A stretch of DNA of 39,973 nt, taken from assembly GCA_944325335.1 (NCBI GenBank), contig CALUZR010000031.1:1-39973 (forward strand), in the 5' to 3' direction. Positions 18,794 to 25,520 of this stretch are shown piece by piece. A program made the translations under genes and the position numbers. How positions within the stretch are numbered: the first letter of the stretch is position 1; every line of letters begins with the position of its first letter. The notes beneath the pieces were generated by a model. The model was given only the letters and a program-made list of their open reading frames with translations. It searched no databases and was not told the DNA's origin. Source of the stretch: an uncultured Parabacteroides sp. (lineage in GTDB: Bacteria; Bacteroidota; Bacteroidia; Bacteroidales; Tannerellaceae).

Positions 18794-19162
18794 TTAATAT
18801 CCCGGTGCATAAAAAGCATCTTCGATGTGTTCGCGGATATGATATCCTTCCGCATCCTTTACCAACGTGATGATATCGAAACGGACCGGTGCATCCAGAT
18901 TGAACAAACGGACATACGCATCGGCAGCCGCCACAATACGTTGGATTTTCTTCCGGTCGACGGCCATCTCCGGTTCCAGTAAGAAATCCTTCGAGCGCGT
19001 CTTAACCTCTACGACCACAAGTTCATCCCCTTGCACCGCCACAATATCCAATTCAAAGTGATGGTAATGCCAATTGGTGTGCCGGATATGATATCCATGC
19101 TTCTCCAAATAAGTGCGTGCCATCGCTTCCCCTTCTTTCCCTGTTTCATTTCGTATAGCCAT
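18794..19162 (-). CDS. YraN/UPF0102 family nuclease-like protein
   Basis: The protein is 122 residues from the ATG at 19162 (MAIRNETGKEGEAMARTYLEK). The pattern GKEGE, then ELDIVAVQGDELVVVEVKTR (about 38-57) is the PD-(D/E)XK core of UPF0102, with D, E and K of the active site present. The function in cells is not well defined; members resemble Holliday junction resolvases. The frame is open to 19243, but a TACCTTTG promoter element (19216-19223) lies inside that extension, supporting the downstream start. It is followed by birA after 12 bases. Confidence 0.9.
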   Translation of the reverse strand: MAIRNETGKEGEAMARTYLEKHGYHIRHTNWHYHHFELDIVAVQGDELVVVEVKTRSKDFLLEPEMAVDRKKIQRIVAAADAYVRLFNLDAPVRFDIITLVKDAEGYHIREHIEDAFYAPGY

Positions 19163-19215
19163 ATTCTCAATTAACAAGTAATAAGTAACAATTAAAAACG
19201 TCTTGTTTTTGCATA

Positions 19216-19223
19216 CAAAGGTA
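19216..19223 (-). promoter_or_regulatory. -7 promoter element for the YraN gene and birA
   Basis: Minus-strand TACCTTTG matches TAnnTTTG 53 bases before the chosen YraN ATG. No TTG is found at the ideal -33 spacing. Confidence 0.5.
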
Positions 19224-19274
19224 CACTTTTCATAGCACTGCACATCCGATATCGCCCATTATATTTCTTTTTAT

Positions 19275-19371
19275 ACCCTACGCGTGGGTCTTTATCAACA
19301 CCCATGTATGGGTATTCGCCAACACCCTTATATGGGTATTACTCGACACCCTTATATGGGTATTGAAAGAG
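19275..19371. repeat. Tandem repeat array, 24-bp period, four units, 3' of the O-antigen-ligase-like gene
   Basis: Units start at 19275, 19300, 19324 and 19348. Each begins with a palindromic core (ACCCATGTATGGGT, ACCCTTATATGGGT twice, ACCCTACGCGTGGGT in the first), followed by a 10-base linker such as ATTCGCCAAC. The array abuts the stop codon of the gene at 19374. Confidence 0.88.
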
Positions 19372-19373
19372 CC

Positions 19374-21338
19374 TCATTCTGCCCCTTCTTTCCACTCCAT
19401 ACTGTACCAATTTTGGCACTTCGGCGCGTAGGCCATTTCCAAGAGGCGGGCGTCGGTCAGGGGCTCTTCTTCTGGGAGCGTCGTGCCGGAGAGGTTTTGA
19501 TGGAAGGCGCCATAGAGGAGTAGGCGGTATTTGCGGTCGTCGCCCAAGAGGTGCCAGGGCGTAGCGAGGTTGGGTAATCGTTGGAGTGCCGCCCGCAAAT
19601 AGGTGTCGGCCTGTGGATGGTCACACCAACGGGCGATGTATCCAGCGCGGGCATAATCCGAAGGGCTATCTTCGGGAGAGGGCGTCAGCGCATACAATCG
19701 TTTGCGTAGTGCCTGGTAAAAAGCGGTATCGCTTTCTGCCCATTGTGTGATTCGTTCGTGTGTTAGCAAGCGGGGCGTATAATGGATGGCTTCCACGGCG
19801 TAATCCAACGCCTTTGCCGTATCTTGTTGCGCGTATAGCAGATGGGCATAACTCCAGGTATAGAGGGAATTTCGGGGATAGGTAGTTGCCAAGGGCTGCC
19901 ATATCGTTTCTGCTTGGGAGAGGTTCCCGTTTAAGAGGGAGAGCTTCCCTTGCAAATAGCGGATTTGGATGTCTTCCGGATGGCGCGTCGCCGCTTCGGC
20001 CAACAAACGGGCAGCTTCCGGCCTTGTCTCGTCTTGCTCCATAGCTTCGAGGGCCTGACGGAGCTGATGGGCTGTCGGGTCGAGCCGTTGTTTCCAGGCA
20101 GGCACATTCCAAGCCAGCACATAGAGGCTCACCCAAACCGGCAGGAGATAGCGCATCCAGGGTAAAGACACGGTTCCCTTTTCCTCCTCTCCACGAGGCA
20201 GGAAGGCAAGCAGTACGAAACTCATCCAAAGCGTAAAGGGTGTACTGAGCCATGTGGCCTGTGTCAAGTCTTTCACGCCTAAGGCCAACAGGGTAACGCC
20301 TATGATGCGGCTTGGGGTGTCACCCCTTCGCTTCCAAATGCAAACGATAATTTCTACTGCCAACCCTACATATAATAAAGTACCCACCACGCCCTTCTCT
20401 ACTAATAATTGCACGATGAGATTCGGGGCAAACGAGGTATAAGGGCGCGTACTGTCTTGGTTCAGGGTCGTGTCGATGGCATACGTAAAGTTATTACTGC
20501 CATAGCCTACGAGCGGATGTTCGCAGAAGGCATTCCAAGCGGCTTGCGTGGCGTTGATGCGGCTCTCGGTACTTTGTTGCTGGGAGGTTGTGCGGTTCAT
20601 CTGCAAGGTGGTTTGCATCTCGGTAGGGCAGAGGAGGTAAGTCAAGAGGCATGCTGCTATCGCCGTGATACCTAACTTCCATTTCTCGCTTCTCGGTTTC
20701 CACCAAAGGATTCCGCCCAATAGGTAAACGCCCAATGCGATATAAGCCCCGCGCGAGAAGGATAACAAAATAGCCAAGAGGACACCCTCGAGGAACAACG
20801 ACGCATGCCGACGCATCAAACTGATCCATCCCAACAATACCAACAGCACTTCCGACCACACGTTCGTAATGTATCCCAACGGGCGGAACAGGAAACGGAA
20901 CGAATAGGTATCCGGAAAACCCACGCCCAGCACCGAGTTCCGAAAGACGAAGAAACTCCCGATCGAAAGCAACAAGGCAATGCCTATGGGAAGATAACTT
21001 GCGCCCCATGGTATTTTGACTCCAGAAGCCAGTAATCTTCGCACCAGGAAATAGGAGGTCAGACAATAAAGGGTATAAAATGCAGTCCGGCTTGCGGGCA
21101 AAGGACATGCCGCCCATAGGCACGACACGCCCTCATAGAGGGCAATCAAGCAAAGCCCACAGTCTATGGCATCCAAACGGGAAGGTAATCCCACTCCACC
21201 CAACGCACCTGCCATCAGCAGCAGGGCTATCTGATACCGATCTTCAATCTGAAATAAAAGCATAGCCATTACCGCAAGCAGCAGTAAGGCTATGCCCCTG
21301 AATATCCCTATCGAATTGGAAAACGTAGGTTGTTTCAT
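19374..21338 (-). CDS. O-antigen ligase family membrane protein with C-terminal TPR
   Basis: This 654-residue protein has about ten or more hydrophobic segments in the first 400 residues and a Wzy/WaaL-type motif around GYGSNNFTYAIDTTL (near 280), where the family has a conserved H/G-rich periplasmic loop. The last 250 residues contain tetratricopeptide-like helices (AARLLAEAATRHPEDIQIRYL). Such proteins polymerise or ligate surface glycans; the sugar is unknown. The ATG at 21338 overlaps the stop of the upstream gene as ATGA, indicating translational coupling. The earlier ATG at 21356 would deepen the overlap and is less likely. Confidence 0.8.
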   Translation of the reverse strand: MKQPTFSNSIGIFRGIALLLLAVMAMLLFQIEDRYQIALLLMAGALGGVGLPSRLDAIDCGLCLIALYEGVSCLWAACPLPASRTAFYTLYCLTSYFLVRRLLASGVKIPWGASYLPIGIALLLSIGSFFVFRNSVLGVGFPDTYSFRFLFRPLGYITNVWSEVLLVLLGWISLMRRHASLFLEGVLLAILLSFSRGAYIALGVYLLGGILWWKPRSEKWKLGITAIAACLLTYLLCPTEMQTTLQMNRTTSQQQSTESRINATQAAWNAFCEHPLVGYGSNNFTYAIDTTLNQDSTRPYTSFAPNLIVQLLVEKGVVGTLLYVGLAVEIIVCIWKRRGDTPSRIIGVTLLALGVKDLTQATWLSTPFTLWMSFVLLAFLPRGEEEKGTVSLPWMRYLLPVWVSLYVLAWNVPAWKQRLDPTAHQLRQALEAMEQDETRPEAARLLAEAATRHPEDIQIRYLQGKLSLLNGNLSQAETIWQPLATTYPRNSLYTWSYAHLLYAQQDTAKALDYAVEAIHYTPRLLTHERITQWAESDTAFYQALRKRLYALTPSPEDSPSDYARAGYIARWCDHPQADTYLRAALQRLPNLATPWHLLGDDRKYRLLLYGAFHQNLSGTTLPEEEPLTDARLLEMAYAPKCQNWYSMEWKEGAE

Positions 21339-22015
21339 TGATTCTTTTTCTTCCAAAGGCTGGCTTCGTAGGCCGTGCGCTCGGCAGGGGTGAACCGTTG
21401 TCGGTCGGCTACGTCGAACAGGCGGGCGAAGATGGGCTCATGCAACGCCTCCGGACGTGCTTCCAGCGTGGGTAGGTTACGGAGAGCATACACCCATTTG
21501 TCGGCCTTGCTCTCCAGCGCGTCGGTCTCTTTGCGGCACTTCGGCACTTCTACGAAATAATATACCAGTGAATTGTTTAACATGCGTTTGCTGTTCATGT
21601 CCATCAATCCGACTTCATGTATAAAGGAATCCGTTGTGTAATCCTCCATCTCGAAGTCCAGCAGATGGATTAGGTAAATCCCATTGATAAAGTTATCGTC
21701 TTGGTTGAACCAACGTTCGGAAATGCCCTTGGCTGCGTAATACATCGTCCGGTCTTTGAAAGCGGGATGCGGATAGGCTTGTTGGATTTGCACAATCACC
21801 CGGTCTCCTTGGGCGTTCACGCACCACGTATCATAGACCGACACGCCGAAGGTTCGCTCGGTCGGCAAATGGTGCATCTCGCGTACTTCATCTTTGCCGC
21901 GCAACAAACTGTTTACAAAATCAAGGGCCAAATCGTTGTTCGCTTCCGTACCAAACAGGCGTTGGATGCCGAATTCGGTCATCGGGTCCATATATCTATC
22001 TTTCTCGTTCATCAT
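21335..22015 (-). CDS. Rpn/PD-(D/E)XK nuclease family transposase-like protein, possibly inactive
   Basis: The 226-residue protein matches the Bacteroidetes Rpn/PDDEXK_2 type: MTEFGIQRLFGTEANNDLALDFVNSLL at the start, then VYDTWCVNAQGDRVIVQIQ and the YY(A)KG...F...I..IHLLDF pattern. The family active site reads D...E-x-Q; here D is present (VYD) but the second acidic residue is replaced by Q (IVQIQ), so the nuclease may be dead. It is somewhat shorter than typical members (about 300). These proteins are recombination-promoting nucleases often found in many copies. Translationally coupled to the downstream O-antigen-ligase-like gene. A TACATTTG promoter element lies within the repeat 28 bases upstream. 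Confidence 0.78.
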   Translation of the reverse strand: MMNEKDRYMDPMTEFGIQRLFGTEANNDLALDFVNSLLRGKDEVREMHHLPTERTFGVSVYDTWCVNAQGDRVIVQIQQAYPHPAFKDRTMYYAAKGISERWFNQDDNFINGIYLIHLLDFEMEDYTTDSFIHEVGLMDMNSKRMLNNSLVYYFVEVPKCRKETDALESKADKWVYALRNLPTLEARPEALHEPIFARLFDVADRQRFTPAERTAYEASLWKKKNQ

Positions 22016-22029
22016 TGCTCTATTTTACC

Positions 22030-22091
22030 AGTTTATATTCGTGCAAATGTACGCATTTATTTAAACACAGAGATACGGAGGCTCGGAGTTT
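22030..22091 (-). repeat. ~60-bp dispersed repeat with promoter element, copy 1
   Basis: Shares the order GCAAATGTACGCATTTATTT then AAACACAGAGATACGGAGGC then TCGGAGTTTTT with copies at 23134 and 23877. On the minus strand it carries TACATTTG (22044-22051), a Bacteroidetes -7 element, 28 bases before the gene starting at 22015. The stop codon of the cyclase-like gene touches its other end. Confidence 0.85.
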
Positions 22092-22817
22092 TTATGCCAG
22101 TTCATAATCCTTCATTACCTCCAATGTATGATCGATGTACTTTCGCGGTGCATCTGAAACAGTTCGCCGGATGTTGTTCAATGCGTTCCGTATCTGCGCA
22201 AGTTGTGCAGCCCGGTCAGGTAACCCGTTGTTTACATACCAAGAGAGTTCATAGTGCGATATCTTTCCGCTTTTCAACGGAGCTTTGACATCTTTGAACA
22301 AAAGAGACGTTTTATTCAGCTCAATAACGGATTGCTCTGCTGAATGATGTACCAATACACCATAATAATGGATGTTCTCCTCCAAAAGATAGGCATCTAT
22401 CAAAGCTTGTCCGAAGAACAACTGCTTGGATATATCGCAGGTGATTTGTCCCTGGGCAATAGCACCCTTCAACGGTATCTGTTGCTGAATGGCAATCCGC
22501 ATGACGCCGGACACTACTTCGGCTATTGCTTTCAAACTTTCAAGCGTTATGTCGTTACTGAACAAGACTATGCTATCAGAGAACTGTGCTAATTGGAGTC
22601 CCGTGTTGCCATAATCTCCAATATAATCAGTGATATCGCTATTAAACTTTTCTAACTGCGAAAACAACACACTATGTTCCGTGCGCGCTACACGGTCCTT
22701 AAATCCCATAATATCTAAGAAAGCGACAAATCTATGTGCTATTTTATCCTCACGATGTAGCAACAGCGATACATTTTCATTGCTCGACTTTCTAAAACGG
22801 TCTGTATTAGTTTCCAT
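22092..22817 (-). CDS. Class III nucleotidyl cyclase-like protein
   Basis: I do not recognise a named gene, but the 241 residues follow the class III adenylate/guanylate cyclase plan: AFLDIMGFKD (32-41) with a metal-binding Asp at 35, FSDSIVLFS (79-87) with a second Asp at 81, then GAIAQGQITCD (118-128) and FFGQALIDAYLLEE (134-147). Both metal aspartates are retained, so catalysis is possible. No receiver, HAMP or membrane segment is visible. Its start overlaps the end of the upstream small gene by 11 bases, so the two are made together. Base composition is more AT-rich than core genes here. A cyclic nucleotide signalling role, perhaps in defence as in Pycsar systems, is inference; a degenerate cyclase fold is the alternative. 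Confidence 0.55.
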   Translation of the reverse strand: METNTDRFRKSSNENVSLLLHREDKIAHRFVAFLDIMGFKDRVARTEHSVLFSQLEKFNSDITDYIGDYGNTGLQLAQFSDSIVLFSNDITLESLKAIAEVVSGVMRIAIQQQIPLKGAIAQGQITCDISKQLFFGQALIDAYLLEENIHYYGVLVHHSAEQSVIELNKTSLLFKDVKAPLKSGKISHYELSWYVNNGLPDRAAQLAQIRNALNNIRRTVSDAPRKYIDHTLEVMKDYELA

Positions 22818-23118
22818 AATATTCAGTTGTTGTAGGGCTTACTGTATAGCAATAAACAATGTCGGCCGTATTATTGTCATTCGAGTTGTATCCACGCATA
22901 CCCAGTTTCAGATAATGATCCTTTACCTCGCAAGCGACCTGCGGATCTGTAGCTGTACGATAAATCCACCACGAATCCTCTGGTACATGGTGCTTTTTAA
23001 ATATGCCTTTTTCCACATCGTTTGTAACACCCACGTAGAAGTCCGAGTAATACCTTCTCCCACTTTTACCCAAATGTTCATCTATTTCCTTAACGATAGT
23101 CTGATAATCTTTTCCCAT
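22807..23118 (-). CDS. Small GIY-YIG-like protein
   Basis: A 103-residue soluble protein with the central stretch RYYSDFYVGVTNDVEKGIFKKHHV (about 22-45), which resembles the second half of a GIY-YIG nuclease core (YVG.T.......H), followed by WWIYRTATDPQVACEVKDHYLKLGMRGYNS. The usual arginine before the His is not obvious (KG in its place), so catalysis is uncertain. It is the first gene of a two-gene unit and overlaps the cyclase-like gene by 11 bases. The promoter-bearing 60-bp repeat lies 16 bases upstream. Function unknown. Confidence 0.5.
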   Translation of the reverse strand: MGKDYQTIVKEIDEHLGKSGRRYYSDFYVGVTNDVEKGIFKKHHVPEDSWWIYRTATDPQVACEVKDHYLKLGMRGYNSNDNNTADIVYCYTVSPTTTEYYGN

Positions 23119-23133
23119 CTTCTTACATTTTAA

Positions 23134-23195
23134 AGTTTATACTCCTGCAAATGTACGCATTTATTTAAACACAGAGACACGGAGGCTCGGAGTTT
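23134..23195 (-). repeat. ~60-bp dispersed repeat with promoter element, copy 2
   Basis: Same order of blocks as at 22030, including AGTTTATACTCCTGCAAATG at its gene-proximal end. TACATTTG on the minus strand is at 23148-23155, 30 bases before the small GIY-YIG-like gene. The distal end is CTCGGAGTTTTTG. Confidence 0.88.
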
Positions 23196-23228
23196 TTGTT
23201 TGCAGATTGCTTTATATTTCCTCGGTTC

Positions 23229-23639
23229 TTACAATAAACGCACAAACTCATCTATATTAATTACATCAACCGCCGGAAATGATATTTCCTTTAGCACATC
23301 AAAATGATGATCTTCTGTCACGATATAACGCGCATTGGCTGCGATTGCACAATCTACAAACTTATTATCGTCTTCGTCTGCTTGAATAAGGTGGAAACGA
23401 AAATGAGTATCCAACTTCCGCACATTTTCTCGTGAAAGAATAGCATATACAATGGCTTCGGCTACACGCACATTAATATTACGAGCCAATACTTCCAAAT
23501 ACTCTTCTACAATCTCATTCGTAATGCATAAGACGTATCTTCTATCCAAAAATGCTTGCCATGCTTTATGATAAGCACTCTTAGCCGATATGGCCATTAT
23601 CAATGCATTCGTATCGAGTACAATATGTTGCATAGCCAT
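23229..23639 (-). CDS. PIN-domain toxin of a toxin-antitoxin pair
   Basis: The 136-residue protein is a PIN-fold RNase of the COG1569 type: LDTN near the start (Asp9), EIVEEYLE (Glu45), DEDDNKFVDCAIA (Asp91/Asp96) and YIVTEDHHF (Asp110), giving the full acidic Mg-binding set. PIN toxins cleave RNA and are held in check by the partner protein. It directly follows the antitoxin gene (stop of the partner at 23640, ATG at 23639, with a second ATG at 23633). The target RNA is unknown. Confidence 0.85.
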   Translation of the reverse strand: MAMQHIVLDTNALIMAISAKSAYHKAWQAFLDRRYVLCITNEIVEEYLEVLARNINVRVAEAIVYAILSRENVRKLDTHFRFHLIQADEDDNKFVDCAIAANARYIVTEDHHFDVLKEISFPAVDVINIDEFVRLL

Positions 23640-23858
23640 TTATTTATAAGCCGTCCGTTCATGCAACTGCCGGAAACTTTCGACTTTCTCTTCCGTTAAT
23701 TCTCCAGTCTCCCATAACCGGTCGATCTCTTCTTGCGCTTTGCGGGCAAAATAATCTGAGATTACTTGCTTGAGGTCGGCCAGCGATTCGGGCGTCCGGA
23801 CAAACGACATCATCTCCAACAATTGCATCTGGGCTTGATTAAATACCGTAGCTTCCAT
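23640..23858 (-). CDS. Antitoxin partner of the PIN toxin
   Basis: A 72-residue protein (MEATVFNQAQMQLLEMMSFV...) placed immediately upstream of the PIN toxin with no gap. It is helical with many acidic residues; the pattern QMQLLEMMSFV and the C-terminal REL-type helices resemble small antitoxins that accompany COG1569 toxins in Bacteroidetes. Antitoxin-first order is standard and would allow autoregulation. DNA binding is not demonstrable from the sequence. The 60-bp promoter repeat lies 19 bases upstream. Confidence 0.75.
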   Translation of the reverse strand: MEATVFNQAQMQLLEMMSFVRTPESLADLKQVISDYFARKAQEEIDRLWETGELTEEKVESFRQLHERTAYK

Positions 23859-23876
23859 CTTTCTTCCTATTTATAA

Positions 23877-23938
23877 TTGAACTCCTGCAAATGTACGCAT
23901 TTATTTAAACACAGAGACACAGAGGCTCGGAGTTTTTC
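23877..23938 (-). repeat. ~60-bp dispersed repeat with promoter element, copy 3
   Basis: Same blocks as copies 1 and 2; TACATTTG on the minus strand lies at 23888-23895, 29 bases before the antitoxin ATG. It is followed on the plus strand by short repeats of the word AATCCGTG (23957-23988). Confidence 0.88.
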
Positions 23939-24002
23939 TGTTTAGGCACAAATTACCGTGCAATCCGTGCAATCCGTGTAATCCGTGCCTAATATAAAAG
24001 AA

Positions 24003-24043
24003 ATCTGTGGTCATCTGTCGAATCTGTCTCATCTGTGTGCCAT
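24003..24043. repeat. 41-bp direct repeat, left copy
   Basis: ATCTGTGGTCATCTGT and TCATCTGTGTGCCAT flank a variable middle. About 36 of 41 bases match the copy at 24716-24756. The gene 24029-24643 ends inside it, so its last residues (MAHR) are encoded by the repeat. Confidence 0.85.
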
Positions 24044-24643
24044 CCTTTTCCGTACAATAGGTTCCACCATCTTATATACCAAGTACCCGATAAGGGCGAG
24101 GAACACGAGTTGCATCCCGAGGTTTCGCAGCAGGGCGAAGGGCGGGATGATGCGGTTCGAGAGGTAGAGGATCAGCTGGTTCATCTCGTCGGGGAAGGTG
24201 CCCACGAAGCGGTAGAGGAACAAGGGGATCACATAGCAGAAGTAGAAGCCCATGAAGAAGTTCACCACCACGGAGTAGACCAACAGCCCGTACCGCTCCA
24301 GCGGCCGGATCTGCAGGAGGTAGGGCTTCCGCCCGATGGGTCGCTTCCGCAGCTTCTTCCAAGCGTAGCCCACCAACTCGAGCGACCGTTGCCGCAGGTT
24401 GGGCACGCCCAGCAGGTTGTCGATGATCTGCCGCACTTGCTCCGGGGTGTATTTCCCGCCGCGCCGCTCCACGTAGGCCGCGATGGCGGCATCTTCCGTC
24501 GCGTGCCGTTGCAGCTCTTCCACTAAGTCCACGATGGGACGGCTCGCCTCGTAGTACTGCCCGCCGCACGAGAGCAGGTACCGCTGCTCCTCCGTCGAAG
24601 AGGAGAGGGGCGGGTGGATTTCAATGTCGTTATATTTATTCAT
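24029..24643 (-). CDS. Unknown membrane protein, probably C-terminally truncated
   Basis: Not recognised. The 204 residues have a soluble N-terminal part (about 1-105) with helical character (VDLVEELQRHATEDAAIAAYV) that could be a PqqD-like or small winged-helix domain, then two to three hydrophobic segments (about 118-145 and 170-192). Such an arrangement occurs at the start of Bacteroidetes membrane peptidases and exporter proteins, but no catalytic motif is visible. The last four residues and stop codon lie within a dispersed 41-bp repeat, and the gene is bracketed by two copies of it, suggesting loss of the original 3' end. It is strongly GC-rich compared with the neighbouring toxin-antitoxin genes. 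Confidence 0.5.
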   Translation of the reverse strand: MNKYNDIEIHPPLSSSTEEQRYLLSCGGQYYEASRPIVDLVEELQRHATEDAAIAAYVERRGGKYTPEQVRQIIDNLLGVPNLRQRSLELVGYAWKKLRKRPIGRKPYLLQIRPLERYGLLVYSVVVNFFMGFYFCYVIPLFLYRFVGTFPDEMNQLILYLSNRIIPPFALLRNLGMQLVFLALIGYLVYKMVEPIVRKRMAHR

Positions 24644-24663
24644 ACAATTTATAATGTTGTCTC

Positions 24664-24756
24664 ATGGCACACAGATCACACTGATTCAACTGATTTACAC
24701 GGATTATTTTTATTTATCTGTGGTCATCTGTTTCATCCGTGTCATCTGTGTGCCAT
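24664..24756. repeat. Inverted repeat containing right copy of the 41-bp repeat
   Basis: TGGCACACAGAT at 24665 pairs with ATCTGTGTGCCA at 24745-24756, with further pairing of ACAC/GTGT and GAT/ATC blocks. The right arm (24716-24756) is the direct-repeat partner of 24003-24043. It fills most of the gap between the DUF4469 gene and the membrane protein gene. Confidence 0.75.
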
Positions 24757-24771
24757 TTCTTAAATTTAAAT

Positions 24772-25509
24772 TCATACAATCCGAATGGTTCCCCCATATT
24801 CTATCCTCCGCGCCTTCTTCAACAGGCTTCCGCTGGTGAAGTAGGTTTCGATCCGGAGGCTGTACTCGCCTGGCGCGAGGTTTTCCGGCACCACGAAGGT
24901 GAGGGTAGAGGGGTTGTTCTCGCCGATCTTCGTCACCTCGGTCTCCCGCCCTTGGGCGTCGGTCAGGACGAGGCGGCCTTTGCCCTCGCCGGTCGCGTCC
25001 ACGCATTTCACCTTGTTCCCATAAATCCGGGCCAGGTGCGTGCATCCCAGCGTCCCGTCTGTCGCCTCGGTATAGAGGTCTTCCACCCGGCTGATATAGG
25101 CGCCGCCCTGTTCTTGCACGGCGACTACTTCGTATTCTATATCGCTATCCAGCAGCGCTTTCAGTTCCTGGGTGGGTACGATGGAGAGGACATATTGGAG
25201 CTTGTCTTTCTCTACCGGTTCACCTTCCGGACTGAACGTCCCGCGCACCACAGGCTTGAACCGGAAGTATTCCGTCTGCACCGAGTCTCCCTCCAGGAGC
25301 CTTTCCACCAGCTTCTCTTCCATCAGCTTGGCAATAAGGAGTAATATTTCCTCCCTTACCTCCACACGTTCTCGCACCAAAAGGGCAGCCAAGTCTTCCC
25401 ACCGGTAGGTCTTGTAATCCTGCCGCACAGCAGCTGTATAAGCATGGGCCAGCTGGTTCTTGCGTAGCTCTACTTTCCAGGTGTATTTGTCGTTCTTTCG
25501 TTTTAGCAT
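24772..25509 (-). CDS. DUF4469 domain protein (HU-like N-terminus), paralogue 1
   Basis: The 245 residues have an N-terminal HU-like part (about 1-120, with YRWEDLAALLVRERVEVREEILLLIAKLMEE) and a C-terminal DUF4469 Ig-like domain (GNKVKCVDATG..., and ending PGEYSLRIETYFTSGSLLKKARRI). It is a clear paralogue of the protein at 28611: both share QEQGGA near 130-140, IYGxK near 170 and ETYFTSG near the end. Function is unknown; such proteins are common in Bacteroidales and often lie beside TonB receptors or DUF3244 genes. It begins 11 bases after the TonB-dependent receptor gene, indicating co-transcription. Confidence 0.82.
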   Translation of the reverse strand: MLKRKNDKYTWKVELRKNQLAHAYTAAVRQDYKTYRWEDLAALLVRERVEVREEILLLIAKLMEEKLVERLLEGDSVQTEYFRFKPVVRGTFSPEGEPVEKDKLQYVLSIVPTQELKALLDSDIEYEVVAVQEQGGAYISRVEDLYTEATDGTLGCTHLARIYGNKVKCVDATGEGKGRLVLTDAQGRETEVTKIGENNPSTLTFVVPENLAPGEYSLRIETYFTSGSLLKKARRIEYGGTIRIV

Positions 25510-25520
25510 AATCGTATATA

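Noticed and set aside
21335..22015. Active insertion sequence
   Set aside because: The Rpn-type protein has no terminal inverted repeats or target duplications that I can see, and it has an altered active site.
22030..23938. Integron-type attC sites between accessory units
   Set aside because: The repeats lack the attC core sites and no integron integrase is in view; they also contain a promoter, unlike attC.
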